64,000 nucleotides of DNA from the NCBI GenBank assembly GCA_036345935.2, contig JADWOT020000002.1:17917254-17981253 (forward strand), written 5' to 3'. The notes below the pieces were generated by a model. The model searched no databases and was not told the DNA's origin. It saw only the letters and a program-made list of their open reading frames with translations. Positions 36,104 through 49,384 of this stretch are shown in pieces. Numbering within the stretch: the first letter of the stretch is position 1; every line of letters begins with the position of its first letter. The translations under genes and the position numbers were made by a program. The DNA comes from Taenia hydatigena. Lineage: Eukaryota > Platyhelminthes > Cestoda > Cyclophyllidea > Taeniidae.

Positions 36104-37010
36104 TTAGTCCTTATAGACCACACAGGCTGGCACAGTTACCTTTCTGCGATTCTTTAAGTCCAGTGCCGAGTAAATTTGATGGCCTTTTCGGTTTTTGGCG
36201 CATTGTTTGCGGAAATATATCCGTCCTTCAGGGCATTTGGTGCAGCTGGTTCCTTCCTCATAAGGTCGCTGGCCTCCGTTGTCCCCTCTAAAAGAATGCG
36301 CACATGGCAGTGTATCGATAGGCTTCTCCCCAGCTTCACGATCAGACAAACCCAACTTACCTAGGTGTGTAGCCACACACAATCAAATATTGTGGGTTCT
36401 GTAAGTCAGGCATAATGCCATCACATCGCTGCACTGCACAGCCAACCTCATTTGTGGTTGCCCGAACCATCTGTTCAGGTAGAGATAAAGACATGACAAG
36501 ACGCACCATCTCGTGCTAAACCATTCAATACCACACACACACAATTTTCTCACCTGTGTGTAGTGACTAAAGGGACCTGTGCAATTTTTTAATGATAATT
36601 GTAGTTTTTGACTTCATTCTTCCAGGCACATACACCTTCAGTAATGGATGGCTTTTGGCCGCTGATAATGACGGTATTTCGTACAGCTCTATGATAGGGC
36701 CATAGAAAGGGAGGTTTAAACCTGCACATCTCGACCCAAAAATTTGCCAGATTCTGCAAGTCCGTAGAGTACTTCTAGACAAATGAAAACAGGCGCCATT
36801 TACACGCGAAACAGATTGCAGTGTTAACACAAGTCCAGTCGACCACGAAGGTACTGGCAACGAACGTACGATTAGTTGCATATTGGTGGCAGGCGGTTGT
36901 ACATTTTCGCGAACTTCCCGATGAGCCTCAAGAAGTTGTTCCTGTTCAACTGGTGTGGATGACTCACACGCCACCATGGCGATGACAGCGACGGGTCTGA
37001 AGACCACCAT
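36104..37010 (-). pseudogene. Venom-allergen-like (CAP) gene, disabled, right copy
   Basis: Mirror of 14334-15240 with the same four exons, the same in-frame TAA in exon 2 and the same Trp to Arg change in the CAP signature. The only translation difference noted is in an alternative frame of the last exon. Because both copies share the lesions, the gene was broken before the arms became identical. Confidence 0.85.
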
Positions 37011-38843
37011 CACAAGGCGACCTGACAATGCAAAATGTGTGCAGAGCAACAGTTGAGGAAGATGATGGTGAGCGATGCTAAGTAAATAACAACTCACCAT
37101 TCCATTCGCATATCATCGTGACAAAGGGACTAAGAGAGCTAGACAATTCCGCCTATTTATTTGTGAAATAAGGCATGGAGTGATATGGTTGGATGTGGTG
37201 TAATAAAACAGACTCTGGTATCACATTGGCTGAGATAATCCCGCCACTCATGGTTCAGGTCATACCGACTTTGAATTGCAAATCTGCCGATGAAAAAAAT
37301 TACCTCCATTTCACATTTGGAATGGAATAGCAGACTTCGTGTCATCACAGTGCGCAGAGTAGGCAGATTTGAAATGACTTAGGTGCTCTGATCCTGACGA
37401 CGTAATCTATGGGCACTGCAGTCACGTTTTGCGACTTTTTCGCAGTTCTTGTTCCAGCAGACCAATCAGTGGCAGACGATCAGATTGCAGCAAAATTGAG
37501 GTTGTGCGAACATTATCACCTTCATTCAAAGATGGTGGCGATGGATGATACCCTACCTCGCTCTTTCAAATTTTACAATTTGTCAACGCCTCACCCTCCA
37601 TGATCACTATTGCACTGTTCCGTGCCACAAAATGTACATTAGTTTCTTCAACCTAGTCTTCCATGTGCAACACTCTGATATTGGAGAGGAGAGATTGCAA
37701 TTTGCTCGCTGCGATGATGGCAGTTAATGTCTCTCATTTGTCTTAATGCCATCGAATTTGACAACTTTTGCTTTTAATCTTCCAGATTCTTATTCAACAC
37801 GCTTATTGGAGACTATCTAACGATATCATTTACGCTGATGTGGCTGATGCCACTTGCAGAGAGCTATTTCTTCAGTTCCAACTGATAAATTGAGTGTCCT
37901 TATCTCTTTCAGTCAGTCAATTTACAAGCAAAGGAACCATCTGGTCACTTCTTTTATTTTTTAGCTTTAGCAGAAGAAGAGCTGAGAGAGCAGTTGACGC
38001 ATGCAGACTGAACTGATTTAACTTCGAATACGGTGACCAGTAGTAATAATCATAAAATGTAAGGTTCTGTGGTCATTTGCCTGCTATTTTTGAGATTTTA
38101 CTTGCTAAAATAAAAATATGGCATGAGTGTGTCACTGTGATGCAAGAATCAGTTCCGATGAGGAGATGAGGGGACATGAAATTTGAGACGCCATCGACGT
38201 ATGAATGTTGCACGCAAAGCATCTTCTGTTGTCTACTTAACCGTCTCTTTCCATTGCATAGATTTTGAGATCGCACAATGAGAAATGGAATCACAAGATA
38301 AAATGGTGCCTGTAGAGTATGAAGCAGAGTCGCTGGTGATTGATGATGCGGAACATGTTTAGCACAATGGTCACAATTCTACGATAGCCTTTGTGAATTA
38401 TCGGCTTCAGCTTTAAGGATATGAACGTAGACGATGCAAGTGGAAAGGGTAGTTGAGCAGGAAGCTTCAATAAACGAAGTGAAGCTGTACCATGCAATAT
38501 GTGAAGCGGACATAAAATCATGCTGCTCTGTTGATTGTGTTGAACCATTGCTTTTGAGCTCCGTCTCTTCAAATAAATGCTATCCACGATTCCACATTAT
38601 TTTACAAGAATTATCAAAAGAATAGCAGCTATGATTTTGTGACTTCTACAAATGTGTAAATTTTGATGTTGCATGGAATTGTGGAAGTAGTGACAAGGCT
38701 TTCATGGAAAAGCATATTGTTCGGTGGACGTCATCACCATGAAACAAAAGCATTGACATCAGCAGCTAAAACTCAAAAATTTTGAGGCTTCAGAACTTCG
38801 TAAATTATTAATGTCTTGTCGATAGAAAAGTGAGAGGAGTATA

Positions 38844-38939
38844 GGGAATCCACAAGACCAACAGAGAGCAACGGAACCATGGTTTTGCGGTGATGACCTC
38901 AGTCTGGCAGGGAGAATTGACTGCGATGATTTTGCAGCA
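38844..38939 (+). repeat. Stray arginase-intron fragment, right arm
   Basis: Mirror of 12405-12505. Confidence 0.5.
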
Positions 38940-39034
38940 GCAGTCATGCGTCGCGCAGCCCTTTAAGGTGTATATCAAGTCAGAGTGAGTACGTTGTCAA
39001 TAATAGTTACAAATGTGGATTTTCCTTCACTTGC

Positions 39035-39394
39035 ATGGTTAATCTAGCACGATGGCATTTAACAGTGGCTTTTGGAAGTCAAATCCACCATCAAATATCT
39101 TCTGGTAATCAACAACTCCTTCAATTGTTCATCGCTTTTGTCGAAGTGGAAAATAAGTTAATTACACTGGAGTTAGTGGCACCGTTTGCTCACCTACAAC
39201 CGACAGAGGTGCTCAAAAGATTTTTGCACCTCTCCTATTGGTGTAACAGAAGAGTCGACTTCCAGTCACCCACGCTTGCCATCACATGGTGTGCGTGGAA
39301 CGCACCATTTGTTTGCGAGTCAAATCAAGTTCTCACCAGACGTCTCATAGTACCTAAGCCAAATTTCTTTTCGCATAGCTATCAAGACAAATAA
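39035..39394 (+). other. 119-codon open frame, right arm copy
   Basis: Mirror of 11950-12309, with identical translation. Its coding status is equally doubtful. Confidence 0.2.
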
Positions 39395-40098
39395 TGTCTA
39401 AACATTTGTAATCACCTAATTAAGTAAAACTTAAGTCTACTTCTTACAGAACACATAGGTTCCATACTCAGGTGCTAGCAAAAGCACAAAAGAATTTTTA
39501 CCAGCACACGCTATATTGACACTAAAATTTTTTTGTCTAGGAACAAGCAAACCCACTGCACATTCTTGTTTGCACCTTGCCCATGGTGCATTTTCGATGA
39601 GAAGGTTAACTGGGAAAGCAAGACACAAAAAGGCGTTTAGATAACTGCTTGCGATATCGGCGAATAAGTGAAATCTGTGCAAGTCTAAATGTTGTTCAAA
39701 ATTGTGCATCTACTTATAGCTAATAGGCCGTGATGTGTCAGGACCATATTTTGGTGCTCTGCTGACATCAGCGGGAATAAAAACGCTAATAAGCTTTTAA
39801 TAAATAATTGCAGCTCACTGGCTCAAGGTACGTAATTACGCTAAGACTCTTGGCCCTACTGCAAAAAGTGGAAATTTTATCAGACATTTATGGGTTTGTA
39901 TAAGAGGTGCATTTTAATATTTTCAAACAATTGACAGCGTACAAAAGCCGACGCTAGCAGCGGCGGCAGCAGCAGGGGAATCGAAGTGCGTGACATTTGA
40001 CGTGCTCTTTCTAGCCTACTCAGCATTGGAGGCCATGAGATAAAATGCAGCTAACATTTGAACACAGATTTAACTGGACATAAAAGCCAAGCGACCGT
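39389..40098 (-). repeat. R repeat, copy R3
   Basis: Mirror of R2 in the right arm. Confidence 0.65.
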
Positions 40099-41651
40099 GG
40101 TACCGCCTGACATGAGTTTTAACATTACTTAACGCTTGAAGTGGAGCCAATGATTTTGAGGCATTATAACAGCCTATAATTTCAGCGTAAATAATAGCCA
40201 CTGCATAATTTACCACTAAACTACATTCTTGTATTTGCCCATTTATCTGTAGAATAGTATTTACTATCAACGACATTTTAGAAGCCTATGAAGCTAGTGG
40301 ATATTAAGGTTGAATATTCTGTCGCACAGTGCACGTGTACGACCACCGTTATTAGTTTGTTTGTCCGTGCGAGCATAATGTTCGAGTTGGCCACACTTTG
40401 TCTGCACAAAATAATTAGTCACATTTGTCAGGCTTAGAAGCTTCTTGTTATCGTGACACCCCACTGCCAAAACGGGCACTTAGTTTACATTGCGTGGTAA
40501 CACAATTTCGCCATGTCATCGACACTTACACGCCTGCGCGAGGGATGATTTACGTTTACCAAAATCCTCCTCAATGAACCGACTTATAAATAGTAGCCTG
40601 CCTGGTGTGTAAGCCACATGCGCTTACCATCCTTCTTTCCCAAGCAATTTTATGCATTGTAAATCAACAGGCATACGTATTATGCAGGCGAACGCTTCCT
40701 TTGCGGACCATCTATAACTTTATAAGAAGCATTCAATTGTGCTGAATAACGAACTCGTTATTCCAATCCTGTCATTGTCTCCAGTCGCTGACAGTGCAAA
40801 GAGGACATTAACTTTTCCTAAAATGGCGCAGACCTCACCATCGATGAGGAGGACAGCATAGGCTCAACCAAGTGCCTTGCAGTGAGCCTAATGTATTTCT
40901 GTGAGTCATGGCAGCACGCAATATGAAATATTTATTGTAGCTACAAATTACTAGTGACTTGTAAGTAGAAGTGAGCGTTGAGTGACAATGGCGCCAAGAG
41001 TTTACTGCTATTAAATGTCCAATGTCCATGTCCGCATTTCTTGTAGCTCATGTGAATTCCCCCAGAACTTTAGGATAGAATAAAATCATATGCTCTGAGA
41101 CATTTTTTAGTCGAACATATGAATTGGCGCATTGAGTTATCGTCTTGGAAAACGTTAAATTTGTGTTAAGTAAATTTGCTTAAAGGATTCACGCTTACTT
41201 ATCAATTGTTAGCAAAATTGTTATGCTGCCTCCTACATTACCAGTAGCCACGACAGCCCACTATCGTAATGAATGCGCCCTCAAGCAACACTACAAGCCT
41301 TTGCTGAATGCATTCTGAACAGCAAAAGTATCAGCGAGCCTTAATAATTTGCATAAAAGTGCACTGGAGTGTGTGATGCTGCCCCAAATGTCCTAGCTAC
41401 ACTCAAACAATTAGCAGCGTTTATTGGTCAACACAATCGGCTGCAGCAAAGGAGCCAGAGTTCTTTAGTCCTGACTCGTTTATGCTACGACGTTTTAAAA
41501 ATTCTCTTCATATTCGATTAGAAATGAAACCTATGTAGTCCTTCCTGAGCTACTTCGTGGAGCCTGTTATATCGAACACCACGTTATTGACGAGCCATTT
41601 GATTTTTGTCTCAGCACCGACAGATAGGCTCAAATCAAGTCGATCATCTAT

Positions 41652-41785
41652 AGTCATGGCCGCAAACTGTAGATCCGCAAGTTCAGCTTGCCTTATAATT
41701 GCTAGCACAATTCCTAATAGTCATGGCCGCAAACTGTAGATCCGCAAGTTCAGCTTGCCTTATAATTGCTAGCACAATTCCTAAT
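41652..41785 (-). repeat. 67-base tandem duplication (right arm)
   Basis: Mirror of 9561-9694, with both units retained. Confidence 0.95.
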
Positions 41786-41958
41786 AACACAATATTTTCC
41801 CGCTTGCGTGCGCATGTGATTAGCATCACACATCGCACACGCTCTTTCGAAAATAGCAAACTCCGGATATAGGCATTTATTAGAGCAAGGGAGAAATTGT
41901 ACTCAAATGTAAACATTAAAAGTTGTTGTGGGCGAATAAGCTAATATTGGATGTCTCT

Positions 41959-43010
41959 CTAGTCTAAAAGCAGAGCGCTTTTGATTATCTCAAGAGCAGA
42001 ATTCAAAGTGGTCTTTGCATCTTCAGCTGAGCCAAGCGACGTGTTGACCTCTGCCACCGCCATCGATTTCAACAGACCTAGACAGCAAAGAGAAGTGGTT
42101 TCATCCTCACTTTGATGCAAAGAAAATGCATAAAGACCCGATGAGGATCTTTGTAACCTCATTCTTTACGTGTGCTGCGGTGAATGTGTCCCAAAGCACT
42201 CCGATGATGCTACAGGCTAAGCACATCGCTACACTGTCTCTAGTTACTTATGCCACCAGATGAAATCCACAGCCTACTTCAACCTTCGGAATAATAAGCT
42301 AATAATGTTGGTCTGTTGTTTCTCAGAAAAAATCCAATAGGATTCTTTAAATACGTGCATTCGTTCCAGCATGTAGGTGTTTCTCTTGCAGTAGTGCCAT
42401 AAGCAGCTGCTCTGATATCTTTGTTCTTAGTAGAGGAAAGGTAGCTGCCGTGAATGTGGCGAGAAGTAGAGCTGCTGGGAGCACTAATGTCAGCGTGTGC
42501 GTCAACCCAGACAACAAAAGAGTTGGAGAAAATCCTCAAGTGTCGCGCAATTGACCCGATCCCGATGCTGTATTCGCCGCCTAGTATGTGTTATGTCGTT
42601 CTCCTCCACACATTTGGCGACGTAATCTGTCAGCTCCAAAGTGGTTTTCACCAGTGCTCGCTGGTTCTCGCAATTTAAAATAATTTTTGCTTCACGATCC
42701 TTCGGCTGTGTGACTTCTCCGCATCTAGTATTGGGTAACAAAATAGCAGAAACACATAAGCACTGAGAATTTGGAGAAGTCGTATTAATGAAGTAGAGCA
42801 TAGATGGCTCTGCAAGGGTGAGCTAGAAAATTGGGGGAGATGTGACATCAAGCCAACAGATAATTTACCCAATTTCCTCAAAAGGTCTTTAAGACCACAG
42901 TTAAGGATATCCCTAGGTCCATTCTGAACCCCATCCTTTTGATGACCCTTGTCGATAGCTGCTGCCACAATACCTAGAGAGTAGACATGATTTTCAGAAC
43001 CCTTATCCAT
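41959..43010 (-). pseudogene. Arginase C, chimaeric and missing its middle exons
   Basis: Exon 1 (43010-42869) matches B exon 1 with seven differences, all after position 42910. Exon 2 has lost 16 bases after its acceptor, shifting the frame, and then reads ILNCENQRALVKTTLELTD in another frame. A further two-base loss precedes the first metal motif, which reads GGEYS, so the manganese-binding His is Tyr. The next part is intact: SNSFVVWVDAHADISAP and RHIHG. Then about 593 bases present in B (exons for LYIGLRDVD through FDINGLDP) are missing, and the sequence jumps into B's last intron. The last exon (42077-41959) is the near-identical mirror of B's. Lesions in C differ from those in B, so they decayed independently in the 5' half while sharing the 3' half. 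Confidence 0.88.
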
Positions 43011-43155
43011 GACGCGAAAGCGCAACTTGGCTGGGTGTGGGTTGTGAGCACCTTTTATACTCCACGTGTTACAGCTTTGTGCGGCTGTGAAGATGTGTCT
43101 ATGGGGCTGTCAGGGTACTATTTCCGTGTGTTTACGATAAAAATCGATTTGGATG
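43011..43155 (-). promoter_or_regulatory. Arginase C promoter, identical to that of B
   Basis: It has the same CACGTG E-box (43063-43068) and TATA box (43051-43060) upstream of the ATG at 43010. It is part of a 246-base block (42910-43155) identical to 7596-7841. Confidence 0.7.
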
Positions 43156-43235
43156 CTTATGTTGTCTCTAGCGTAAGGGCGTCGACGATAGTGGCTTAAA
43201 TCCCAGAACGTGGATTAAGCTCCTGTTTATGTCTC

Positions 43236-43493
43236 ATGGAATTTGTTTATAACTTTAAGATCAACTGCCCAAATGGGGGTATAGTTGCCATTGGCGTAAT
43301 TATTTTTCAATATTGTATGCTTAGACACCTAAGTGTGCTAGTGAATCCACTTCTCCTCGTGCACAACATGTTTACTTGTTATTTATTGCTAAAACTTGAC
43401 GAGGAAATTGACGTTGGGCAAAGTTATACATGTGTGGAGGCATTTGTTGCAGATGTTGGAAGGGATTTCTGCTTCACTTCATCAAGTGCATAA
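43236..43493 (+). other. Frame shared with 7319-7501; status unclear
   Basis: An 85-codon frame with CPNGGIVAIG, LRHLSVLVNPLLL and LKLDEEIDV segments, conserved in frame with the left outer arm. No family was recognised and no splice sites were confirmed. Confidence 0.25.
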
Positions 43494-44708
43494 AACATCC
43501 AGCAGGTAACACAAACTTTCCTAATGCCAACTGTCACAATGTTTGCACTTCCACTCCTTGTTTGATGATGACAATGCTATCACCATCAATGAACCACATT
43601 ATTTGTAGCGACTTTTGCTTTGCATCGAATGACTTGGGCACTGCAATCAATCACTACCACAAGAACGACATCGGTATGCTTAGTGATTACCAAGATTATA
43701 AAGCTTGTACAAAATTAAAAGCACGAATTTTAATAAAAAATTGAGATGCAGTGGCGTATTTAGTGTGTAAAAGCTCCATGTGGCTGCAGAAAATGGAACC
43801 ACGAACCCGGATTATTGTCAATCTTGAGTATTTTGATTGAAGTGGACTTTGACTTGCTCAGCGAGTCAATCGTGCTGACGCGCTGATGATGACCGCATGA
43901 CGAAAATGTGAATTGAATAAAGAAAGTTGAACAAACGCGTAACTCGGCTGCATTGAAGCCTCTTTTTGGTCCTAGTATGCATAATGAACAAATGGAATGA
44001 CGATCGCCTTGGGCAAGACTTCATTGGCATCGTCTTTATTTCCATCCATTTGCACGATCAAATCGATTCCCATCCATGCAGAGCAATTATGTCGATGAAA
44101 TAAGACTGCGGATCAGCGTTATTTTAAGGCCTGACAACCTAGTAGAAGTGTAAATGAAGCTTCCGTTGCATGGCGTGTGCACGAAGGTACAAACATTATT
44201 TCGGTTGCTTTCTCATCTCGATGATTAAAGAAAAACTAGCCACACTTAACTTATAAACACAAAGCGAAATGTGTCGGATGTAGTAACTTCCTACCTTTGG
44301 TAGCGCCATATCACATAAACAAGGTGTTTGCTTATATTTTGTAATCTAAACTTACTTACCTCCTAAGATTATCTGTAGCGCAGCTGTACGAGGATCACTT
44401 ACACAAACCAAGGCTTCCGTTATTGCACAAACTCCCAAACAGTAGTAGTCACAGGGCGCTTGAATGCGTGAATTATCAAAGCTACTAACAAACGCCATTG
44501 CACTTTATCCTCCTACTTCCGCGAACAATCTATTGCCTTGTTAATCAGGAAGCAACTTGCTGCAAATTGTTGATTTGTCGAAGCAGAGCGCAGGCTTTAT
44601 TACTGCTCTTGGTGCTGGTAGAAGCATGCTGCAACTGAAAATTGAGCATAGACAACCATCTCGAGTAACGTGAACTTGATACGGAAGACTGCGGTCATCA
44701 ACTTTGCT

Positions 44709-45407
44709 ACGGTCGCTTGGCTATTATGTCCAATCAAACTTGTGTTAAAATGTTAGCTGCACTTTATCTCACAGTCTCTAATGCACGTCAAGTCTCACGC
44801 ACTTAGATTCCTCCGCTGCTGCTGCTGTCGCTGCCATTAGCATCGGCTTTTGTGAGCTGCCAATTGTTTGAAAACCTATTAAAATGCACTTCCTATGCAC
44901 ACCTTTAAATGTCTGATAAAATTTCTGTTTTTTGCAGTAGGATCAGGAGTCTTAGAGCGATTTCGTACCCTGCGCTAGTGAGTTGCGATTATTTGTTAAA
45001 AGCTTGTCGGCGTTTGAATTCTCGCTGATGTCAACAGAGCACTATAATGTGACTCTGACACATCACGGCCTGTTAGCTATAAGTAGGTGTGCAATTTCCA
45101 CAACATTTAGACTTGCATTGTGTTCATTTGTTTGCCGATTTTATAACCAGTCATAAAACGCCTTTTTATGTCTTATTTTGCCAATTAACCCTTTTCATCG
45201 AAAATGCATCCTAGGCAAAGTGCAAACAAGAATGTATGGTGAGTTCACTTTTTCGTAGACAAAAATTTTAATATTAATGTAGCGTGCACTGGTAAGAAAT
45301 TCCTTTGTACTTTTGCTAGCACCTGGGTATGGAACCTATGTGTTCTGCAAGAAGTAGTTTACTTAAACTTTACATAATTAGGTGATTACAAGTGTTTAGA
45401 CATTATT
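44709..45407 (+). repeat. R repeat, copy R4
   Basis: Starts at ACGGTCGCTTGG and ends at GTTTAGACATTATT. It is the mirror of R1 and roughly 80% like R2. Confidence 0.65.
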
Positions 45408-45419
45408 GTAAACGGCAGT

Positions 45420-48400
45420 AACCTCTGGCGTGATATAATGTGGCCTTGCCCCACCATTTTGCATATTAGAAATCACAACGAAGCGCTCTATTTTGTAGTC
45501 CTATAATTTTAACTGCTGGCAACAGGTTGGCAGTCCTTTCTAGGGCACTTTAATGCGAGGATAATGCAAAAGTGCGGATTTTATGTGCTGCAGTAATGAC
45601 ATAGGTATTGCTGTTAGAGGGAATCAGGGCCTGCTCAAGGGGGTGCCGATGCGTGAACATTCCCACATGACCATTTGTATGGCCGTCTGCAGCCCCTGAC
45701 GAACCTTTTGACCCCAGTTCAATTCAAAGATTTTAATTTTGCGGATACTTCTACAAGAACTCTAGTAAGCGGTCTACTTAAGCTTACTTCTTTCACATTG
45801 TTGCAACTCGTTACTTCAATTCGGGAATTCTGGTCATCAGTTCATCCAGACAACCGTGAACGAGCCATCAAAGTGAGTTTGTGCTCTCAACGTCTACCTT
45901 ACTGCTTGATCGTCGATCGGCCCATGTAAACACTCGCTTAGAAATCATCGCGCATCGGTATAAGGTGGAAAAATTGAGAGGGTGCAGAGCAGTCAAACAC
46001 ACAACTTGGTATGTGGTAGATCAGCATCAGAAGGAAAGCCAGACACCACGATAGTGGCGACTGCAAGTAAATGCATCAAAAGGGACAATGCGCTTCATCT
46101 TTTTCCACCGCATCAAATTTTACACGTAGTAGACGTGAGGCTCTTCCCCTGCAGATACTCCTAATGGTAAAACCTAATGCACGAGATCCAGTGGAGGAGC
46201 CACATCAACGTTTCCATATAGCCCTTCTAAATGAAGGTAGGTGCAGATGGATGAGTCATGTTATCAATCAGAATCAGACGGATGGCTCTTGAATTTAATC
46301 TGCTAGTAAGAATAAACCGCAACCGGTGACACTGTTCAACCTAATCTTAAATCGGCAGCAATAAAATTACAAACTCCACACCGACTTACTCAACATATAT
46401 GATAAAGTCAAATAAGAAGGCGAATCAGGAATGCCAACGGTTTCTCAAAATTACCTGGCTCTCTGAAGCAGCCAGCTTGATAGATGCAATGTTATTTCGC
46501 AACACAATATCATCACTGAGCATCGAAACACTTGCAGATCGAAAGCAAATTTTGTTTAACTATAAAGTGCTTTTATTTAAAATTTTAAACTACAGAAAAC
46601 ACACCTTTTGTTGGGAAAATACGGCTTCATGACTGGACTCACTTTTATCAGGAATTACAGCTTGCTAAAGCCGGCTAAACTATCACGGGAAAAACAACTT
46701 CCCTAGCACAAAGACGCTATGCTCAAAAAGACAGTTACAAGAGGCGGAGACTCTGACATTCTTCAGTTCGGTTATGCTTGCCATTTGCAGTGAGATTCAC
46801 ATAATGGGTCCTCTTGCAATTGGAAAAGCTTATTTCTGGATCCGCTTATAGTCTAACAAGCTGCGCAACAAGTTTGACCGATTAACTCGCACCAATGAAT
46901 GGTTTTAATGCAAATCGAGAGAAAATCAAGACATCTGCGAAGTACGTGGTCCAGTAGTCCGGAAGAAACGACAACAACATCGTCAACCCAAAGATAACGG
47001 AACAAACATCGCCACTCAAAGTAGCTACAAGGCATGAAAAAGAGCCACCAATTAATGCCATAACTTGACAGAAAAATGAACAATGCAAATGGTGATGAAC
47101 ATAAAAGGGTAAGCATATGCAGAAATCAACCTCCCACGTGCAATCGCTAAAAAGCCTTGACATCCACATCGATAATTCAAAATTTGTGGCGAAATCCGCA
47201 CTTCTTATCAAGAGAATTCACCACTATTTGTCGGTTACAGATGACATTCTGCCATGGATAAAGCACCGTTGAGCCGCAAATGAGAGCAACTGTATAAAGC
47301 TTTGGATGCCTATAATATGGATCTTAGAAGCATATGCTGAGACTTCAGCATAAAAGCAAAATAATTCAAAATGAGCCTAGTAATTTGTCAATCAAGCCAT
47401 TATTCACCTCAAATTACACATGCCTTCATTGAATCTACATTTAGTTAGAATATGCATGAGCATTGCAGAAATCCGCGCCATCATGTAATTGATGACAGTA
47501 GTTTTCTAATAGTTTTTATTAGTCTTGGTGTTTATCAAATCCTCCTTTACTCTCCTTTGCGTTGCGGACGGGTGAATTGTGGCTGAAACCTGCAGCTATG
47601 ATTTGCAATTCGCATATAATCTGCATGCATGTTGTCAAATTCTTTTGGTCTGGGAGAGAGTAACATGTGCACTTACGTTCTGCTGTACAGCAGCGGTGTG
47701 GTTTATTGTGTCCGACCTCACGGAGGTTTGAGATGATGCATTTTGTGTGCCCACCCTGTGTCACGATCCAAAGCTCATGCTGGTGGTCTTTCAGTCTTCG
47801 TGGTCTACAGTACTTTGGCCTTCTACTACCTGAGGACAGATTCGCGTTGTCGGGGTGTAGCATCAACGAGACTTCATGCCAAAAATCATTGAGCAACTTT
47901 GAAATAATAGACCATTGCACAATTTCTTTCCTTTACCATCGAACACAATGGAGTCACCTCTGCAATTTTCCGAACTAAAAAATGTTGCAAATGATCCAGT
48001 GGCTTATCAATGAGAAAAATTGAAATAACCATAACATTAACAGTGAGGAAGCACGCACCTTAAGATGGGACGAATGCTGTTTGTCCTCGAGCGGGAAAAG
48101 GAAGTGTAATCTACTCTAACACAATCAAGTTCAGAGTGTGCCGGTTATAACTCAGTCAATACTGACTAAAATTGGCCTTCACAAATTTGTCAGTGTAGAT
48201 CAGGAGAATGAGCACCGCAACTAAGGAAATTCGTGACGTCGTACTATTCATACTGACGGAAGCGTTATTAGAGCTATCGTCCTTCCAAAACAGCATGAAA
48301 TTCCACCTTCTACTTCTACCACTGATGTCGAAGGACAATTGGCCTCACCGTGCCCCTCACGGAACCCATTATCAACTTCAATTTAATGAACTGCTGCAGT

Positions 48401-48880
48401 GCAGCATAACTCGTCCTCTAGAAGAACAAAATATTCACCGATCAAAGAGGCTTCCTCCGCTACCAGACAGTAATAAAGACTACGAAGAGTGTCATAAGGA
48501 AACTGCAACTGCTGAACAAATAGGGATTCCATGGCTTGTATCAAATTAGCGTCAAATTCTGGAGAAAGGAAGACTTAGTGTGTTTGGAGAGGAAGTGAGA
48601 TAGACAGCGAGAGAAGTAGGATGTGGGATGATGATGGCTAGATGAGTGGAAGGAAATGAAATAGACCTGTAGAGAATCCAGCCCTGAAAGGATGGGAATT
48701 TGAGACCAAGTTAAGTAGCCAAAGTCAAGCCTTTAGTCTAACCTTATTTACGATCTCCTTGAATGATCGGAAATGCTTACTGTCAAACGCAAGTAGACGT
48801 GTTTTCCCTCAATATTAGAGCTGCGATTCTCAGTCTCTGATGCGATCTCCTAATACAGGTCGTCATTCTGCGTAGGAAGA
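45420..48880. other. Non-coding part of right outer arm
   Basis: No gene was recognised over about 3.5 kb. Matches to 2.9-5.46 kb in reverse orientation cover much of it. Confidence 0.4.
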
Positions 48881-48889
48881 TTTATCTAC

Positions 48890-49045
48890 ACATGTTAGGG
48901 CACCTGCGTGCACTAGCCGACCGCCAGCAGGTTATCGGTCTGTATGTGGCACGAGTTCTGCGAAGTTATGCGTTGGTTGTCTTACGCATCGTCATTACAA
49001 GTCCGACCTTTGGCGTATTCCATCGACGTGGGTGTATTAACATGA
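48890..49045 (+). repeat. Arginase-flank repeat, copy 3
   Basis: Same family as 535-665 and 2700-2870, placed upstream of pseudogene D in D's orientation. Confidence 0.5.
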
Positions 49046-49384
49046 TCGCACGCACGCGGACATTTGAAATGAAACAACGATCCCACCCACGAGACGTTTA
49101 TTTGCAATCAAGGATTCATATAAAAAACTGGCTCCACAAAGCTGCAATGGTGACTTTTTCCACTGGGGTAAACGAATTGCACCTCATTACTTTTCCATTT
49201 CCTACTTTATAACATCAATCTCCTCTCCATTCCCACGTCTCACATTTGCGGCATCATCTATGCTCCACTTTAGTAGCACGACTTTGTTGAGTTTGCGTGA
49301 TCTATGTACTGCTGCAGCCCGGTTTTCTAATCCTCAGTGCAATTGTGAATCACTACTGAGAAAGTACTCAGTCAAAGGACCACC

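Larger units (their letters stand above)
28482..42453 (-). repeat. Right inner arm of near-identical inverted repeat
   Basis: Mirror of 8893-24211. It is shorter because of the N gap. It carries the mirror copies of every left-arm feature except those at left 19389-20837, which fall in the gap. Confidence 0.95.

Noticed and set aside
47519..47920. 133-codon minus-strand open frame
   Set aside because: The mirror segment at 3.85-4.15 kb has several stops in the same frame and the translation matches no family I know.
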